Shown here: positions 17,598 to 26,977 of the stretch, in pieces
Numbering within the stretch: the first letter of the stretch is position 1
Layout: the number at the start of each line of letters is the position of its first letter
Assembly (NCBI RefSeq): GCF_003014475.1
Contig: NZ_PYGJ01000001.1
Span: forward strand, 682,001-746,000
DNA: 64,000 nt
Direction of reading: 5' to 3'
Source of the DNA: Shimia abyssi
Lineage (GTDB): Bacteria > Pseudomonadota > Alphaproteobacteria > Rhodobacterales > Rhodobacteraceae
Program-made: the position numbers and the translations under genes
The notes under the pieces: model-generated
The model's input: only the letters and a program-made list of their open reading frames with translations
Databases searched by the model: none
Told to the model about the DNA's origin: nothing

Positions 17598-19457
17598 CTA
17601 GTGCCATTTCAATCGAAAACGACAAAACCCATCGGATCGCTTTTCCAGCAGTTTCAGATCGACACAATCCGGCGACTGCAACAACTCGGCGCGCGTACCT
17701 GTGTCAAAAATTGCACTTGTCGACGGCAATTCCTTAAACCTCCAACTGGGTATGGCCCCATTCGATTTGCCCTGTGAACTTGCTAAATACTCACACAGTA
17801 TTTCGCGAACACCAGCAGGACGAATATCTATCGATCGACTACTGTCCGCTCCAGGATATCCGCCACCGCCACCTGCCCTATATTCGTTAGTTGCCAACAG
17901 AAATTCTTGGTTCAGATCAATATCCAACCCGCGATAAGTTACACTTTCGACTCGCCGCGCAGTGTTGTCCAAAAGAAGTCCGTCGCGACCATAACGTGCC
18001 GGTGCGGAAAGATTGATTTCATAAGCTAGCCCGTAAATGGCTTCGCGATTATACGCTGCCGTGTCTTGGTCAATCAGGATTTGATCCTGTGTTCCCGGTA
18101 TAAGCTGGTTATAGAGGCTTGAAGACATCTCCAACCATTCCAGAATTTCCGCCCCGGTCAGCCGAAGTACACTTAACTCATTTGCGAATAACTGAAGATC
18201 TGCAATTGCGCGAGCGGGCATCGGACCTGCTGCGATGTCGGTGTAATGCCCCGGCCCGCCGCGTCCACCGCACTTCATTGGCGCGACAGACGCAAGAAGA
18301 GGCAGAGACGCTAACTCTGTACCTGCAAACTCCCGCTCAAGATGATCAAGCTTGGCCTCGGCAACCAACCGAACGGCTCGGTCGTCAAGCACAACCGAGA
18401 AATAGCTGTGTACTGCGTCCTCCAGATCGCCGACAATGACGTTGGCCGCTGCCAAAGTGTGTTTATGAGCCTTAGATAGCAAAGCGACCAGACTTGGATC
18501 TTCCTTAACGCGTTCGCTCGGAATTACTTTGCTATGTTTGCCTGTCACCTGCCACTGATTTTCAATTTGTCTCAAAGACAACCTCAGAAAGCCCAAATGA
18601 GATCCAAATGCACCCGGCATGACGATCGGGGTTTCCGCTAGACACAAAATCTCGCTTGAAATGCTCGACTGGTTACAATCGGGCAAAGGAAAAACTTTGT
18701 GGACATGCCCGGCGACAACGGCGTCAACGGTGCTCAACCTCGCAACGGACAACGCAGCATTCTCTGACCCCCGCACGTGATTTACGCTCGAGAAACCAGA
18801 ATGCGCTAGCGCAAGGACGATATCTGCTCCCTCTTCCTTCAGCTCGCGAGCTGCCTGTTCAGATACCGCAACAATGTCTTGAGCTGCCAGATAGGCACCT
18901 ATGCGTTTGGCATCCCATTTAATAACTTGCGGCGGCAACACGCTGAATAAACCGACTTTGACTGTCTTTGTGCGCTTTTCGTCTGACACCAACCGCGCGT
19001 TTATTATGACGCTGCGCCGCCAAAGACCCGCATAAGGTTGTTCTGCAAAAGGAAGAGCGTCCAGATTGGAACACAAAACAGGGCAGTCAATCTGCTCCAA
19101 AATCGTGCGCAGATCTTCATGCCGCAAATTGAATTCATGGTTTCCTAACCCTACAGCATCATATTTGAGATGGTTCATCGCCAGTACGACAGGGTTCACA
19201 GGACTATGGCGCGCTGGTAAATGTGCATCTGCAAGCGGAGTTCCCAACAAAAAATCTCCGTTGTCGACCAAAAGGCAGTCAGGCGATCTTTCTCGCGCAA
19301 ACTTGATCAGTGTTGCGATTCGCGCCAACGACCCAGCCGACGCAACGCGATCAGAGAAATAGTCGAAATCCAACATGGCAGAATGCAAATCGCTTGTCGC
19401 GAGAATGGTTAAATCCCAGCTCTCTTGAGAATTCGGGGGATTGACAGCTTCACTCAC
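17598..19457 (-). CDS. CpdB-like 2',3'-cyclic-nucleotide phosphodiesterase / 3'-nucleotidase
   Basis: A dinuclear metallophosphoesterase of 619 residues in the 5'-nucleotidase superfamily. Metal motifs are visible in order: TSDLHS (about 22-27), DNGDFLLGTP, GNHEF, AHSGFS and AGHVHKVFP. The C-terminal domain has NEYRAGGGGGYPG, the CpdB-type substrate loop. Unlike Escherichia coli CpdB or UshA there is no signal peptide: the start MSEAVNPPNSQESWDLTIL runs straight into the catalytic fold. It may therefore act in the cytoplasm on 2',3'-cyclic or 3'-nucleotides from RNA decay. The frame has no closer alternative start. Confidence 0.85.
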   Translation of the reverse strand: MSEAVNPPNSQESWDLTILATSDLHSAMLDFDYFSDRVASAGSLARIATLIKFARERSPDCLLVDNGDFLLGTPLADAHLPARHSPVNPVVLAMNHLKYDAVGLGNHEFNLRHEDLRTILEQIDCPVLCSNLDALPFAEQPYAGLWRRSVIINARLVSDEKRTKTVKVGLFSVLPPQVIKWDAKRIGAYLAAQDIVAVSEQAARELKEEGADIVLALAHSGFSSVNHVRGSENAALSVARLSTVDAVVAGHVHKVFPLPDCNQSSISSEILCLAETPIVMPGAFGSHLGFLRLSLRQIENQWQVTGKHSKVIPSERVKEDPSLVALLSKAHKHTLAAANVIVGDLEDAVHSYFSVVLDDRAVRLVAEAKLDHLEREFAGTELASLPLLASVAPMKCGGRGGPGHYTDIAAGPMPARAIADLQLFANELSVLRLTGAEILEWLEMSSSLYNQLIPGTQDQILIDQDTAAYNREAIYGLAYEINLSAPARYGRDGLLLDNTARRVESVTYRGLDIDLNQEFLLATNEYRAGGGGGYPGADSSRSIDIRPAGVREILCEYLASSQGKSNGAIPSWRFKELPSTSAIFDTGTRAELLQSPDCVDLKLLEKRSDGFCRFRLKWH

Positions 19458-19807
19458 GGAACACCCTTAAATCTGACAGTTATTCTCGCTATGAGCCAAG
19501 CGAATACAGTGTAGACACCTTTGTGACGTCGCAAGTTTCCAGGCATTGGTGGTAGAGTTTTCCTCAACCTTAAAGTGTTTTACGTCACCGAATTTCAACA
19601 TAATCACACAAACTGTGATGAACTTGTCACACAGCCAGACAGCTCACCAAAAAGAGAATGCGACTTCGGCGAGAAAGTCGAGTGCCAACAAAGCGGATCC
19701 CGTTGCCGTTTCGCCCGCTCGCTGCTCCAAAAATTTGGTCGTAATCTTTGTGCATCCGATTGCCCTTGTCGCTTCAAACTGGCAAGCCTTCTTGAAAGGG
19801 GAACGCC
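19458..19807. other. Intergenic region with inverted repeat upstream of nudC
   Basis: 350 bases without a convincing gene between divergent cpdB-like and nudC. Open frames here have no homology I recognise and overlap nudC. ATCACA-CAAAC-TGTGAT at 19603-19619 is a perfect 6-bp inverted repeat, continued by TCACA at 19627, and may be an operator. The nudC ribosome-binding site (GAAAGGGGAACGCC) closes the region. Confidence 0.4.
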
Positions 19808-20776
19808 ATGCAACTTGCAGAAACCGTTACATTTGGTGGATCATCGCTGGACCGCGCAGCAGAGCTGCGAGGAGATAAATACAAGTTGGCAGCGCTGCGT
19901 GCTGAATCGACTAGTCGCTCCATAGCACTTTGGCGTGGCAAACCTTTATGCAGCGGCTCAGATCAAGAACATGTTGTTCGCCTGCCACTGGACCACAAAC
20001 TGTTCAATGAAACTCAAGTCCCCCCAATTTTCCTCGGACGTGAATCCGACGGAGCAATTTTCGCATATGATATCTCTGCATGGGAGCCCGCTGAGATAGA
20101 CACTGAAATGCTTGCGCAATTCTTTGACGCGTCGCTTCAGCACCACCCTTGCCTGCCTCAAGATCACCAGTTCGCGGAATTGCGAGGTGTCATGGCACGT
20201 CTGTCGCCCCGCGACGCCGAATTGAGTGCAACTGCACGCGCTATCTTTGGCTGGCACAAATCGCACCGTTTTTGCGCCGCCTGTGGCCATGAAAGCCGGA
20301 TGGCCATGGCTGGATGGCAACGCAATTGTCCAGATTGCGGCACATCCCACTTTCCGCGAACCGATCCAGTGGTGATCATGCTGATCACACATGGCAACAA
20401 GGTGCTAATGGGGCGTTCCCCTGGTTGGCCTGACGGCATGTATTCGTTGCTCGCCGGTTTCGTCGAACCCGGCGAAACTCTAGAAGCCGCTGTGCGGCGC
20501 GAAGTACTGGAAGAGGCAAATATTTCCGTTGGGCAGGTCGACTATTTGGCGAGCCAACCTTGGGCATTTCCATCTTCTATGATGTTCGGCTGCCGTGGCG
20601 CAGCACTTAACGAAGACATCACAATCGACCCCGAGGAAATAGACGATGCTATCTGGGTTTCGAGAGAAGACATTATGCAAGCTTTCGCTGGCGCTCACCC
20701 TTTTCTCAAGCCAGCACGCCCAGGTTCTATTGCGCATTTCATCTTGCGCAACTGGCTTGCGGACAGGCTTGAATAA
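19808..20776 (+). CDS. nudC: NAD+ diphosphatase / NAD-cap RNA hydrolase NudC
   Basis: A Nudix hydrolase of 322 residues that cleaves NAD(H) and removes NAD caps from RNA 5' ends. It shows an N-terminal domain, a zinc ribbon with FCAACGHE and NCPDCG (about residues 156-180), a Nudix box starting GFVEPGETLEAAVRREV with the catalytic REVLEE, and the NudC-specific SQPWAFPSSMM. The Gly of the Nudix terminal EEAG is Asn here (EEANI), a tolerated variation. It is followed after 49 bases by an SRPBCC gene on the same strand. Confidence 0.93.
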   Translation: MQLAETVTFGGSSLDRAAELRGDKYKLAALRAESTSRSIALWRGKPLCSGSDQEHVVRLPLDHKLFNETQVPPIFLGRESDGAIFAYDISAWEPAEIDTEMLAQFFDASLQHHPCLPQDHQFAELRGVMARLSPRDAELSATARAIFGWHKSHRFCAACGHESRMAMAGWQRNCPDCGTSHFPRTDPVVIMLITHGNKVLMGRSPGWPDGMYSLLAGFVEPGETLEAAVRREVLEEANISVGQVDYLASQPWAFPSSMMFGCRGAALNEDITIDPEEIDDAIWVSREDIMQAFAGAHPFLKPARPGSIAHFILRNWLADRLE

Positions 20777-20825
20777 GGCGACACTGACGACAGTTTGGCA
20801 ATGAGCATTACAAGGCGGAGCAGCA

Positions 20826-21293
20826 ATGGAATTGGCGGCCAGAGAAGACATCGACATTCCCATCGAACAGGCTTTTGAAATCCTCTGTGATTTTGAACAG
20901 TTCGAGCGCGCAGCACTGCGCCGTGGCGCCGAAGTATCACGCGAGGATGACCTGCAGCGCCCAGGAGTTGGCGCCAAATGGAAGGCCCGCTTTGCGTTTC
21001 GTGGGAAGTACCGCCAACTTGATCTTAAAATTGTGGAATTCGAACGGCCAACGGACATGCGGCTCACCGCTGTTGTTCAGGGCATCACTAGTGACATCAA
21101 AATCGAACTGGTGGCCCTATCACGCACCCGCACGCGCCTCAGCGTCTGGTCACACCTGAAATCGACGTCGCTGTCGGCGCGCCTTTTGCTTAAATCCCTC
21201 AAACTAGCGCGTTCGACCCTAACACAGCGCATGCAAAAACGCGTCACAAAGCTCGCACGTTCAATGGAAGATCAAAACAAGCGCCAAGCTTAA
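20826..21293 (+). CDS. SRPBCC-family (START/Bet v1-like) protein
   Basis: A 155-residue cytosolic protein with the helix-grip fold pattern of the SRPBCC superfamily: DIDIPIEQAFEILCDFEQFE at the start, a beta-rich centre, and a basic C-terminal helix. The ligand is unknown. GGCGGAGCAGCA precedes the ATG. It probably shares a transcript with nudC; no functional link is known. Confidence 0.75.
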   Translation: MELAAREDIDIPIEQAFEILCDFEQFERAALRRGAEVSREDDLQRPGVGAKWKARFAFRGKYRQLDLKIVEFERPTDMRLTAVVQGITSDIKIELVALSRTRTRLSVWSHLKSTSLSARLLLKSLKLARSTLTQRMQKRVTKLARSMEDQNKRQA

Positions 21294-21373
21294 AGTAGCT
21301 CTGGGTTTGCCTCGGTACGCTTGGGCATCGAGCAAACGCATTCCACCCAGTCCGGGCCATTGAATCAAGGCGG

Positions 21374-22213
21374 TTAGCGCCCTTCTCTTCGTCTGGCGGC
21401 TGGATAAACGCCCAAAATGTTCACATTAGTCGTAAAGTAAGCCAACTCTTCCATCGCCAATTGCACATTGTGATCGTCCGGATGTCCCTCGATATCCGCG
21501 TAAAACTGAGTCGCTGTAAAGCTGCCACCCACCATGTAGCTTTCCAGCTTGGTCATGTTCACGCCGTTGGTCGCAAAGCCACCCATCGCTTTGTAGAGCG
21601 CCGCCGGAATATTGCGCACCTCGAACACGAAAGTGGTCATCATGTTTGATCCTGCGCGACGGGAATGATCCGGCTCTCGCGACATAACTAGAAACCGTGT
21701 CGTATTGTTGCTTTGATCTTCGATATGGCGCGCAACTACATCCAGACCATAGATCTCCCCTGCCAGCTCCGACGCGAGCGCGCCAAGCGCCGGGTCACCG
21801 AGTTCGGCCACCTGTTTTGCGGATCCCGCCGTGTCCGCTCCGGTGACACGGTGAATATCATGCTCGCGCAAAAATTCCTGGCACTGCCCCAGCAAAACAG
21901 TATGCGACATGGCTTTTTTGATGTCTTGCAACGGTGTGCCGGGCACTGACAAAAGGTTTATGTGAACCCGCACAAAAGCTTCATCAATGATATGAAGATC
22001 AGAGTTTGGCAGCAGCGTGTGATTGTCCGCGACCCGCCCATAGGTCGAGTTTTCCACGGGCAACATTCCCAGATCCGCCGCTCCCGAACGAACCGCGGCA
22101 ATCACGTCCTCAAAGGTGCGGCACGGCAACGCCTCCATATCGGGACGCGCGTCGCGACAGGCCTGATGAGAGTATGCACCGGGCTCGCCCTGGAACGCTA
22201 TCCGATTGGTCAT
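21374..22213 (-). CDS. pheA: Prephenate dehydratase
   Basis: It converts prephenate to phenylpyruvate in phenylalanine synthesis. From the ATG at 22213 it has 279 residues: a dehydratase domain (GEPGAYSHQA at the start, the TTRFLV catalytic motif near 175) and a C-terminal ACT regulatory domain with LESYMVGGSFTATQFYADIEGH, suggesting feedback by phenylalanine. There is no chorismate mutase domain; a separate AroQ-type mutase lies at 44.3 kb. A TTG start six codons upstream is possible but less likely. Confidence 0.94.
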   Translation of the reverse strand: MTNRIAFQGEPGAYSHQACRDARPDMEALPCRTFEDVIAAVRSGAADLGMLPVENSTYGRVADNHTLLPNSDLHIIDEAFVRVHINLLSVPGTPLQDIKKAMSHTVLLGQCQEFLREHDIHRVTGADTAGSAKQVAELGDPALGALASELAGEIYGLDVVARHIEDQSNNTTRFLVMSREPDHSRRAGSNMMTTFVFEVRNIPAALYKAMGGFATNGVNMTKLESYMVGGSFTATQFYADIEGHPDDHNVQLAMEELAYFTTNVNILGVYPAARRREGR

Positions 22214-22332
22214 GACTTTAGCTTCTTTCAAATTTCTTGCCCGATGGGCGTTTGGTCGCGGTAACTACACCTTGCGTTCGCCAAGGGGAAGCGGCTAGAA
22301 CCCGTGCAAACGCCACGAAACGGATACGTAGC

Positions 22333-22866
22333 ATGTTCGACACGATGACACTGACAAAAGTAACGGGCGCTTTTTGTGGCGCTCTGCTGGTTTACCTGCT
22401 CGGCGCTTGGGCGGCCGAGGAAATTTATCACACCGGCCCCAAAGGGCACGGCGATGGTGATGGGCATGCGCAACAGGCCTATGTCATCGAAGTCGAAGGT
22501 GGTGACGATCACGGCGGCGCAGAAGAGGATGGCCCAAGTCTCGAGGAACTGCTTGCATCCGCAGATGCAGCCAAAGGCGAACGCGTCTTTAACAAATGCA
22601 AAGCGTGTCACAAGCTTGAAGATGGAGCGAACGGTACCGGCCCGCACCTCTATGATGTTGTGGACCGCGCGGTTGGTTCGGTTGCCGGATTTGGCTACTC
22701 GGGCAGCTTGGTTGCCGTGGCTGACACATGGTCGCCCGAAAACCTTGATGGTTTCCTGGCCAATCCCAAGTCTTACGCGCCAGGCACCAAGATGGCATTC
22801 AGTGGTCTCAAGAAAGACACCGATCGCGCAAACCTGATCGCCTATTTGGAAACTATTGGTCAGTAA
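22333..22866 (+). CDS. cycM: Membrane-anchored cytochrome c (CycM / c552 type)
   Basis: An electron carrier of 177 residues held by an N-terminal transmembrane anchor (about 8-27), followed by an acidic His/Gly-rich linker and a class I cytochrome c domain. The haem motif is CKACH (Cys89, Cys92, His93) and the sixth ligand Met154 lies in PGTKMAFSG. Such proteins link the bc1 complex to terminal oxidases in alphaproteobacteria. The ATG at 22333 is chosen because the upstream frame overlaps the divergent pheA promoter. A terminator follows. Confidence 0.9.
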   Translation: MFDTMTLTKVTGAFCGALLVYLLGAWAAEEIYHTGPKGHGDGDGHAQQAYVIEVEGGDDHGGAEEDGPSLEELLASADAAKGERVFNKCKACHKLEDGANGTGPHLYDVVDRAVGSVAGFGYSGSLVAVADTWSPENLDGFLANPKSYAPGTKMAFSGLKKDTDRANLIAYLETIGQ

Positions 22867-22891
22867 GCTTTCGCTTTCCTTACAAAATGTT

Positions 22892-22922
22892 AGGCCGCTG
22901 ATAGTTCAGCGGCCTTTTTTTT
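22892..22922 (+). terminator. Intrinsic terminator of cycM
   Basis: AGGCCGCTGA-TAG-TTCAGCGGCCT followed by an eight-T run. The T-tract reaches the stop codon of the convergent phosphatase gene. Confidence 0.92.
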
Positions 22923-23404
22923 CACGCGCGCCCGTGAAACGCCCACTGCAGCTGGGCATCCGTTTCAACGGCACATGGGCGAACCGCCCGTAAACGCACC
23001 AAAGCCGCTGTGGGATCTTCGCCTAGCTCGATCAGAAGGCGCAGCACTACCATCCCCGAGCGCCCGCACCCACCCCGACAATGCACCAGCACGCGCCGCC
23101 CTTCCCTCAAATACTCAGATGCCCGCCGCGCCACATGGGGCCATTGGGTCTCAGTTGTGGCATTCAAAACCCCGTAGTCGCATGTAGGCAGGGCTTCGAA
23201 ATCTGCACCAATTGACTGTACATCCGCGCCAAGGCCACTGGCGCCAAAATATTGCAACTCGTCAACTTGCGTCATGCTGATCACCATCGCCGGCGCCCAG
23301 TCACGGATCAATTCAACATCCGCCGCGTACGTGCCAAACACGCCGGGCGCAGGGCACAAGGCGATCTCTCCGCGCGCTGCTGAAACTGCATAAATTGAAA
23401 ACAC
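22922..23404 (-). CDS. Tyrosine / dual-specificity protein phosphatase-like protein
   Basis: 160 residues from a GTG start at 23404. The catalytic P-loop HCRGGCGRSG (HC-x5-R) with nucleophilic Cys is intact, and an upstream Asp-containing loop (TQVDELQYFG) may supply the general acid. The substrate (phosphotyrosine protein or other phosphoester) is unknown. The open frame extends to 23503, but that would abut the dnaX start codon and adds unrelated sequence. It is divergent from dnaX. Confidence 0.8.
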   Translation of the reverse strand: MFSIYAVSAARGEIALCPAPGVFGTYAADVELIRDWAPAMVISMTQVDELQYFGASGLGADVQSIGADFEALPTCDYGVLNATTETQWPHVARRASEYLREGRRVLVHCRGGCGRSGMVVLRLLIELGEDPTAALVRLRAVRPCAVETDAQLQWAFHGRA

Positions 23405-23503
23405 TATCGCCCACTCCGAATCCCTGCCGCATTCCGGTGGACGCGCCGCACCCACGCGCTTAACCTGTTGCCCGAAACACCCGAATCCCACAAGGCGTCC
23501 CAC

Positions 23504-25255
23504 ATGAACGACACACCCGACTCAGGTTATCAAGTTCTTGCGCGCAAATACCGCCCCGAGACCTTTGCCGACCTGGTCGGACAAGACGCCATGGTGCGCA
23601 CCCTCAAAAACGCGTTTGCAGCGGATCGTATCGCGCAGGCATTTGTTATGACAGGGATTCGTGGAACCGGCAAAACCACAACCGCACGGATCATCGCCAA
23701 GGGCATGAACTGTATTGGTCCGGATGGCACCTCTGGGCCTACGACGGAACCATGCGGCGTGTGCGAACATTGCACGGCCATTATGGAAGGTCGTCACGTC
23801 GACGTGATGGAAATGGATGCGGCATCGCGCACAGGTGTTGGTGACATTCGCGAAATCATCGATTCGGTTCACTACCGTGCGGCCTCGGCGCGCTACAAAA
23901 TCTATATCATCGACGAAGTTCACATGCTCTCGACAAGCGCGTTCAACGCGCTTCTGAAAACACTGGAAGAGCCCCCCGCGCACGTCAAATTCATCTTTGC
24001 CACCACTGAGATTCGAAAAGTTCCGGTCACGGTACTCTCGCGGTGCCAACGTTTTGATCTGCGCCGGATCGAACCCGAGGACATGATCGGCATGTTGCGC
24101 CGCATCGCCGACAGCGAAAAGTCCGAAATCGCAGACGACGCCCTCGCGCTGATCACTCGAGCGGCAGAAGGGTCCGCACGCGATGCGACGTCGCTGCTCG
24201 ATCAGTCCATCTCGCACGGTGCGGGGGAAACAACCGCCGATCAGGTCCGCGCCATGCTTGGCTTGGCCGACCGTGGTCGCGTTCTTGATCTCTTTGACAT
24301 GATCTTGCGCGGTGACGCGGGCGGTGCGCTGACCGAACTTTCCGCTCAGTATGCCGACGGTGCTGACCCGATGGCTGTGTTGCGGGATCTGGCGGAGATC
24401 ACGCACTGGGTCAGCGTTGTCAAAATCACGCCCGAGGCCGCCGATGACCCAACCGTGTCACCAGATGAGCGCGCACGCGGCCAATCTATGGCCGAACAAT
24501 TGCCTATGCGTGTGCTCACCCGCATGTGGCAAATGCTTCTCAAAGCTCTGGACGAGGTTGCTGGCGCGCCCAACGCTATGATGGCCGCTGAAATGGCTAT
24601 CATCCGCCTGACCCACGTAGCTGATTTGCCCTCGCCCGAGGAGTTGGTGCGCAAGTTGCAGGACACGCCTCGCCCACCAGCCCCTTCGGGTGGTGGTATG
24701 GCACCTCAAGGAGCAAGCGGTGGTGGTGACGGCGCTATGGCACGCACGGGTGCGAGCCCCGCGCGAGGCGGATCCAGTGGTGCTGTCACCGCATTGGCGA
24801 CTGATACAGAACAGGCGCTCGCCCGCTTTCCCACGTTTGAGCACGTGATCGAGCTGATCAGCAAGCGCCGGGATGGCGTCTTGCGCATTGATGTAGAGCG
24901 CTTTCTTCGTCTCGCTGCATACCGACCCGGCCGGATTGAATTCGAACCAGCCGAGAACGCCCCCCGTGACCTCGCCCAACGCCTTGGCAGCGCCCTACAG
25001 CGCTGGACGGGGAACCGCTGGGCCGTGATCGTGGTAAACGACGGTGGTGGAAAAACCATCGACGAAGTGCGCAACGCGGAAAAATACGCACGCGAAGCCG
25101 AAGCCAATGCGCACCCTATGGTCCAAGCCGTCTTAGACGCTTTCCCAAAGGCCCAGATCATAGAGATCAAGACCCAACAGGAAATCGTAGCCAAGGCAAT
25201 GGCCGAAGCATTGCCTGAAGTCGAAGACGAATGGGACCCGTTCGAAGACGACTAG
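23504..25255 (+). CDS. dnaX: DNA polymerase III subunit gamma/tau
   Basis: The clamp-loader ATPase of the replisome. From the ATG at 23504 it has 583 residues: Walker A GIRGTGKTTTAR (near 45), a zinc site including CGVCEHC, Walker B IIDEVHML with sensor 1 nearby, a Gly/Pro-rich linker at about 400-440, and a C-terminal tau domain for the polymerase and helicase. I see no clear slippery A-run for a gamma frameshift. The dnaX-ybaB-recR grouping is conserved; here a convergent aminotransferase gene sits between dnaX and ybaB and shares the stop tetramer CTAG. Confidence 0.96.
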   Translation: MNDTPDSGYQVLARKYRPETFADLVGQDAMVRTLKNAFAADRIAQAFVMTGIRGTGKTTTARIIAKGMNCIGPDGTSGPTTEPCGVCEHCTAIMEGRHVDVMEMDAASRTGVGDIREIIDSVHYRAASARYKIYIIDEVHMLSTSAFNALLKTLEEPPAHVKFIFATTEIRKVPVTVLSRCQRFDLRRIEPEDMIGMLRRIADSEKSEIADDALALITRAAEGSARDATSLLDQSISHGAGETTADQVRAMLGLADRGRVLDLFDMILRGDAGGALTELSAQYADGADPMAVLRDLAEITHWVSVVKITPEAADDPTVSPDERARGQSMAEQLPMRVLTRMWQMLLKALDEVAGAPNAMMAAEMAIIRLTHVADLPSPEELVRKLQDTPRPPAPSGGGMAPQGASGGGDGAMARTGASPARGGSSGAVTALATDTEQALARFPTFEHVIELISKRRDGVLRIDVERFLRLAAYRPGRIEFEPAENAPRDLAQRLGSALQRWTGNRWAVIVVNDGGGKTIDEVRNAEKYAREAEANAHPMVQAVLDAFPKAQIIEIKTQQEIVAKAMAEALPEVEDEWDPFEDD

Positions 25256-26433
25256 TCCCGATTGCGTAGAAAATGCGACACGCGCCGCAACCCTTCTTTT
25301 AGAACGTCAGGGCCATTGGCGAACCCAATGCGCACATAGCCTTCCATGTTCAAAGCCGCCCCCGGCGTGAACATGACACCGGTTTCTTTGAGCAAATCCA
25401 CACAAAATTCTCGCGATGACATTGGTAATTCATACTTCAGCAATGCAGTCGTACCCGCCGAAGGTTTCACCCAGCTGATCAGCGGCTCACGCGCAACCCA
25501 TTCCGAAAGCGCCGCCAGATTCTCCCGCGTGATTTCTCGACTGCGCTGCAAAACCCGCTCTGCATGCTCCAGCGCCATTGTCGCAAAGTGGTCATCGATC
25601 ATCCCGACTGAAATTGTGTCATAATCCCGATGGATGGACACGGCCTCAATCACGGCCTTCGGCCCAGCAATCCACCCCAATCTCAAGCCAGCCAACGAAA
25701 ATGCCTTGGATGTTGACGCTGTGCTAATCCCCTTTTCGTAGATATCCGCCATCGACGGGCCCGTGCCTGCCCCTTCTTGATTGGTGCCGCGATAGACCTC
25801 GTCACAAAGCACCCAAGCGTCGGCACCTCTGGCAATCTCTGCAATGCCCTCCAACATGTCGCGCCCCATCAGCGCACCGGTCGGATTGTTCGGGTTGTTG
25901 ATCGCAATCAGCTTGGTCCCCTGCTGCACCAAAGCACGCAGCGCATCCAGGTCCGGCAACCAATTATCTTCTTCGCGCAAGCGCAACTGCTGCACATCCG
26001 CGCCGATGCTTTCCGGGATCGAAAAGTGTTGTTGATAGGTTGGTACCACGGCGACCACGCGATCTCCGCGCGAAACCAGTGTCTTGTGCACCAACATATT
26101 CGCACCGATTGTGCCATGTGTCACAATCACGTTTTCACGCGTCTGCTGCTCATACAGCGCACAAATGGCCGCGCGCAACCTGTCCGAACCTTCTATCGCG
26201 CCATAAGTTAGCTTCATCGACAACAGTTCACTCAATTCGTCCGAATTTCGCCCGGCCAGCGTAAGCAACTCAGCGATGGTCAGGCTCTCGACGCAGGTTT
26301 CCGCGAGGTTCAGTTCACAGCGGGTTTCCCATTCATTCATCCATATCTCAACACCAAAGGGTTCAATGTGCATCAGCTCGCATCCCGGTCTATCGAGGTC
26401 AAATTCTGCTTCCGACGGTAGGTTCAGCACCAT
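25252..26433 (-). CDS. PLP-dependent class I/II aminotransferase
   Basis: A fold-type I aminotransferase of about 393 residues. The PLP lysine is in STSKAFSLAGLRLGW, with upstream NNPNNPTG and the DEVYRG aspartate and tyrosine. The substrate cannot be read from sequence. The ATG at 26433 is preceded by AAAGGGGG; a GTG 21 bases upstream is also open. It overlaps the dnaX stop (CTAG shared) and is divergent from ybaB, so it interrupts the usual dnaX-ybaB-recR run. Confidence 0.87.
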   Translation of the reverse strand: MVLNLPSEAEFDLDRPGCELMHIEPFGVEIWMNEWETRCELNLAETCVESLTIAELLTLAGRNSDELSELLSMKLTYGAIEGSDRLRAAICALYEQQTRENVIVTHGTIGANMLVHKTLVSRGDRVVAVVPTYQQHFSIPESIGADVQQLRLREEDNWLPDLDALRALVQQGTKLIAINNPNNPTGALMGRDMLEGIAEIARGADAWVLCDEVYRGTNQEGAGTGPSMADIYEKGISTASTSKAFSLAGLRLGWIAGPKAVIEAVSIHRDYDTISVGMIDDHFATMALEHAERVLQRSREITRENLAALSEWVAREPLISWVKPSAGTTALLKYELPMSSREFCVDLLKETGVMFTPGAALNMEGYVRIGFANGPDVLKEGLRRVSHFLRNRD

Positions 26434-26521
26434 CAATTGGCCACCCCCTTTCACCTTGCCGAGACCGCTCAGGCAGCTTATCTACTTTGCAACTCACGCA
26501 AATTCGATCAGGAGAACTCCC

Positions 26522-26866
26522 ATGCTCAAAGGACTCGGCAATATTGGCGATATGGCCAAGATGATGAAGCAAGCTCAAGACATGCAGACCAAGATGACTG
26601 AGATGAAAGACGAGCTGCAAAACATCATGGTCACTGGCGAAAGTGGCGCCGGGCTGGTCAAGGCGACGGCTTCTGCTAAAGGTGAGCTCAAGGCACTCGA
26701 TATCGATCCTTCGATCTTCAACGGCGACGACAAGGAAGTGGTCGAAGACCTGATCCTCGCAGCCATCAAAGACGCCCAGACAAAGGCCGCAGACCGGTCA
26801 CAGGAAGAATTGAACAAGATTGCCGAGAGCCTCGGCCTTCCCAAGGACATCCAGCTGCCATTCTGA
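26522..26866 (+). CDS. ybaB: YbaB/EbfC family nucleoid-associated protein
   Basis: A 114-residue DNA-binding protein that forms tweezer-like dimers. It shows the typical MLKGLGNIGDMAKMMKQAQ start, a helical arm (20-40), a central beta sheet and a C-terminal helix ending in LGLPKDIQLPF. The ATG at 26522 follows CAGGAGAACTCC. It lies upstream of recR, as in many bacteria, in support of a role in recombination or nucleoid organisation. Confidence 0.94.
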   Translation: MLKGLGNIGDMAKMMKQAQDMQTKMTEMKDELQNIMVTGESGAGLVKATASAKGELKALDIDPSIFNGDDKEVVEDLILAAIKDAQTKAADRSQEELNKIAESLGLPKDIQLPF

Positions 26867-26977
26867 TCTTGCGCATTGGTTTTCCCACCTCCCTTTTCGG
26901 TGCCAGCGTAGCTGATATGCTGGTCGAGCCGGCACTTTTGCATCCGCCGAGGCTAGCTACAGTTTGGAAAACCGTTC

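Noticed and set aside
19546..19925. Two plus-strand ORFs (110 and 116 codons), one Cys-rich, in the cpdB-like/nudC gap
   Set aside because: Both run into nudC in other frames, have no clear ribosome-binding site at a sensible start and no recognisable domain. The cysteine spacing does not match a known metal-binding motif.
23504..25255. Programmed frameshift in dnaX
   Set aside because: No A-rich slippery heptamer followed by a stem was found in the linker region, so I do not call a gamma product.
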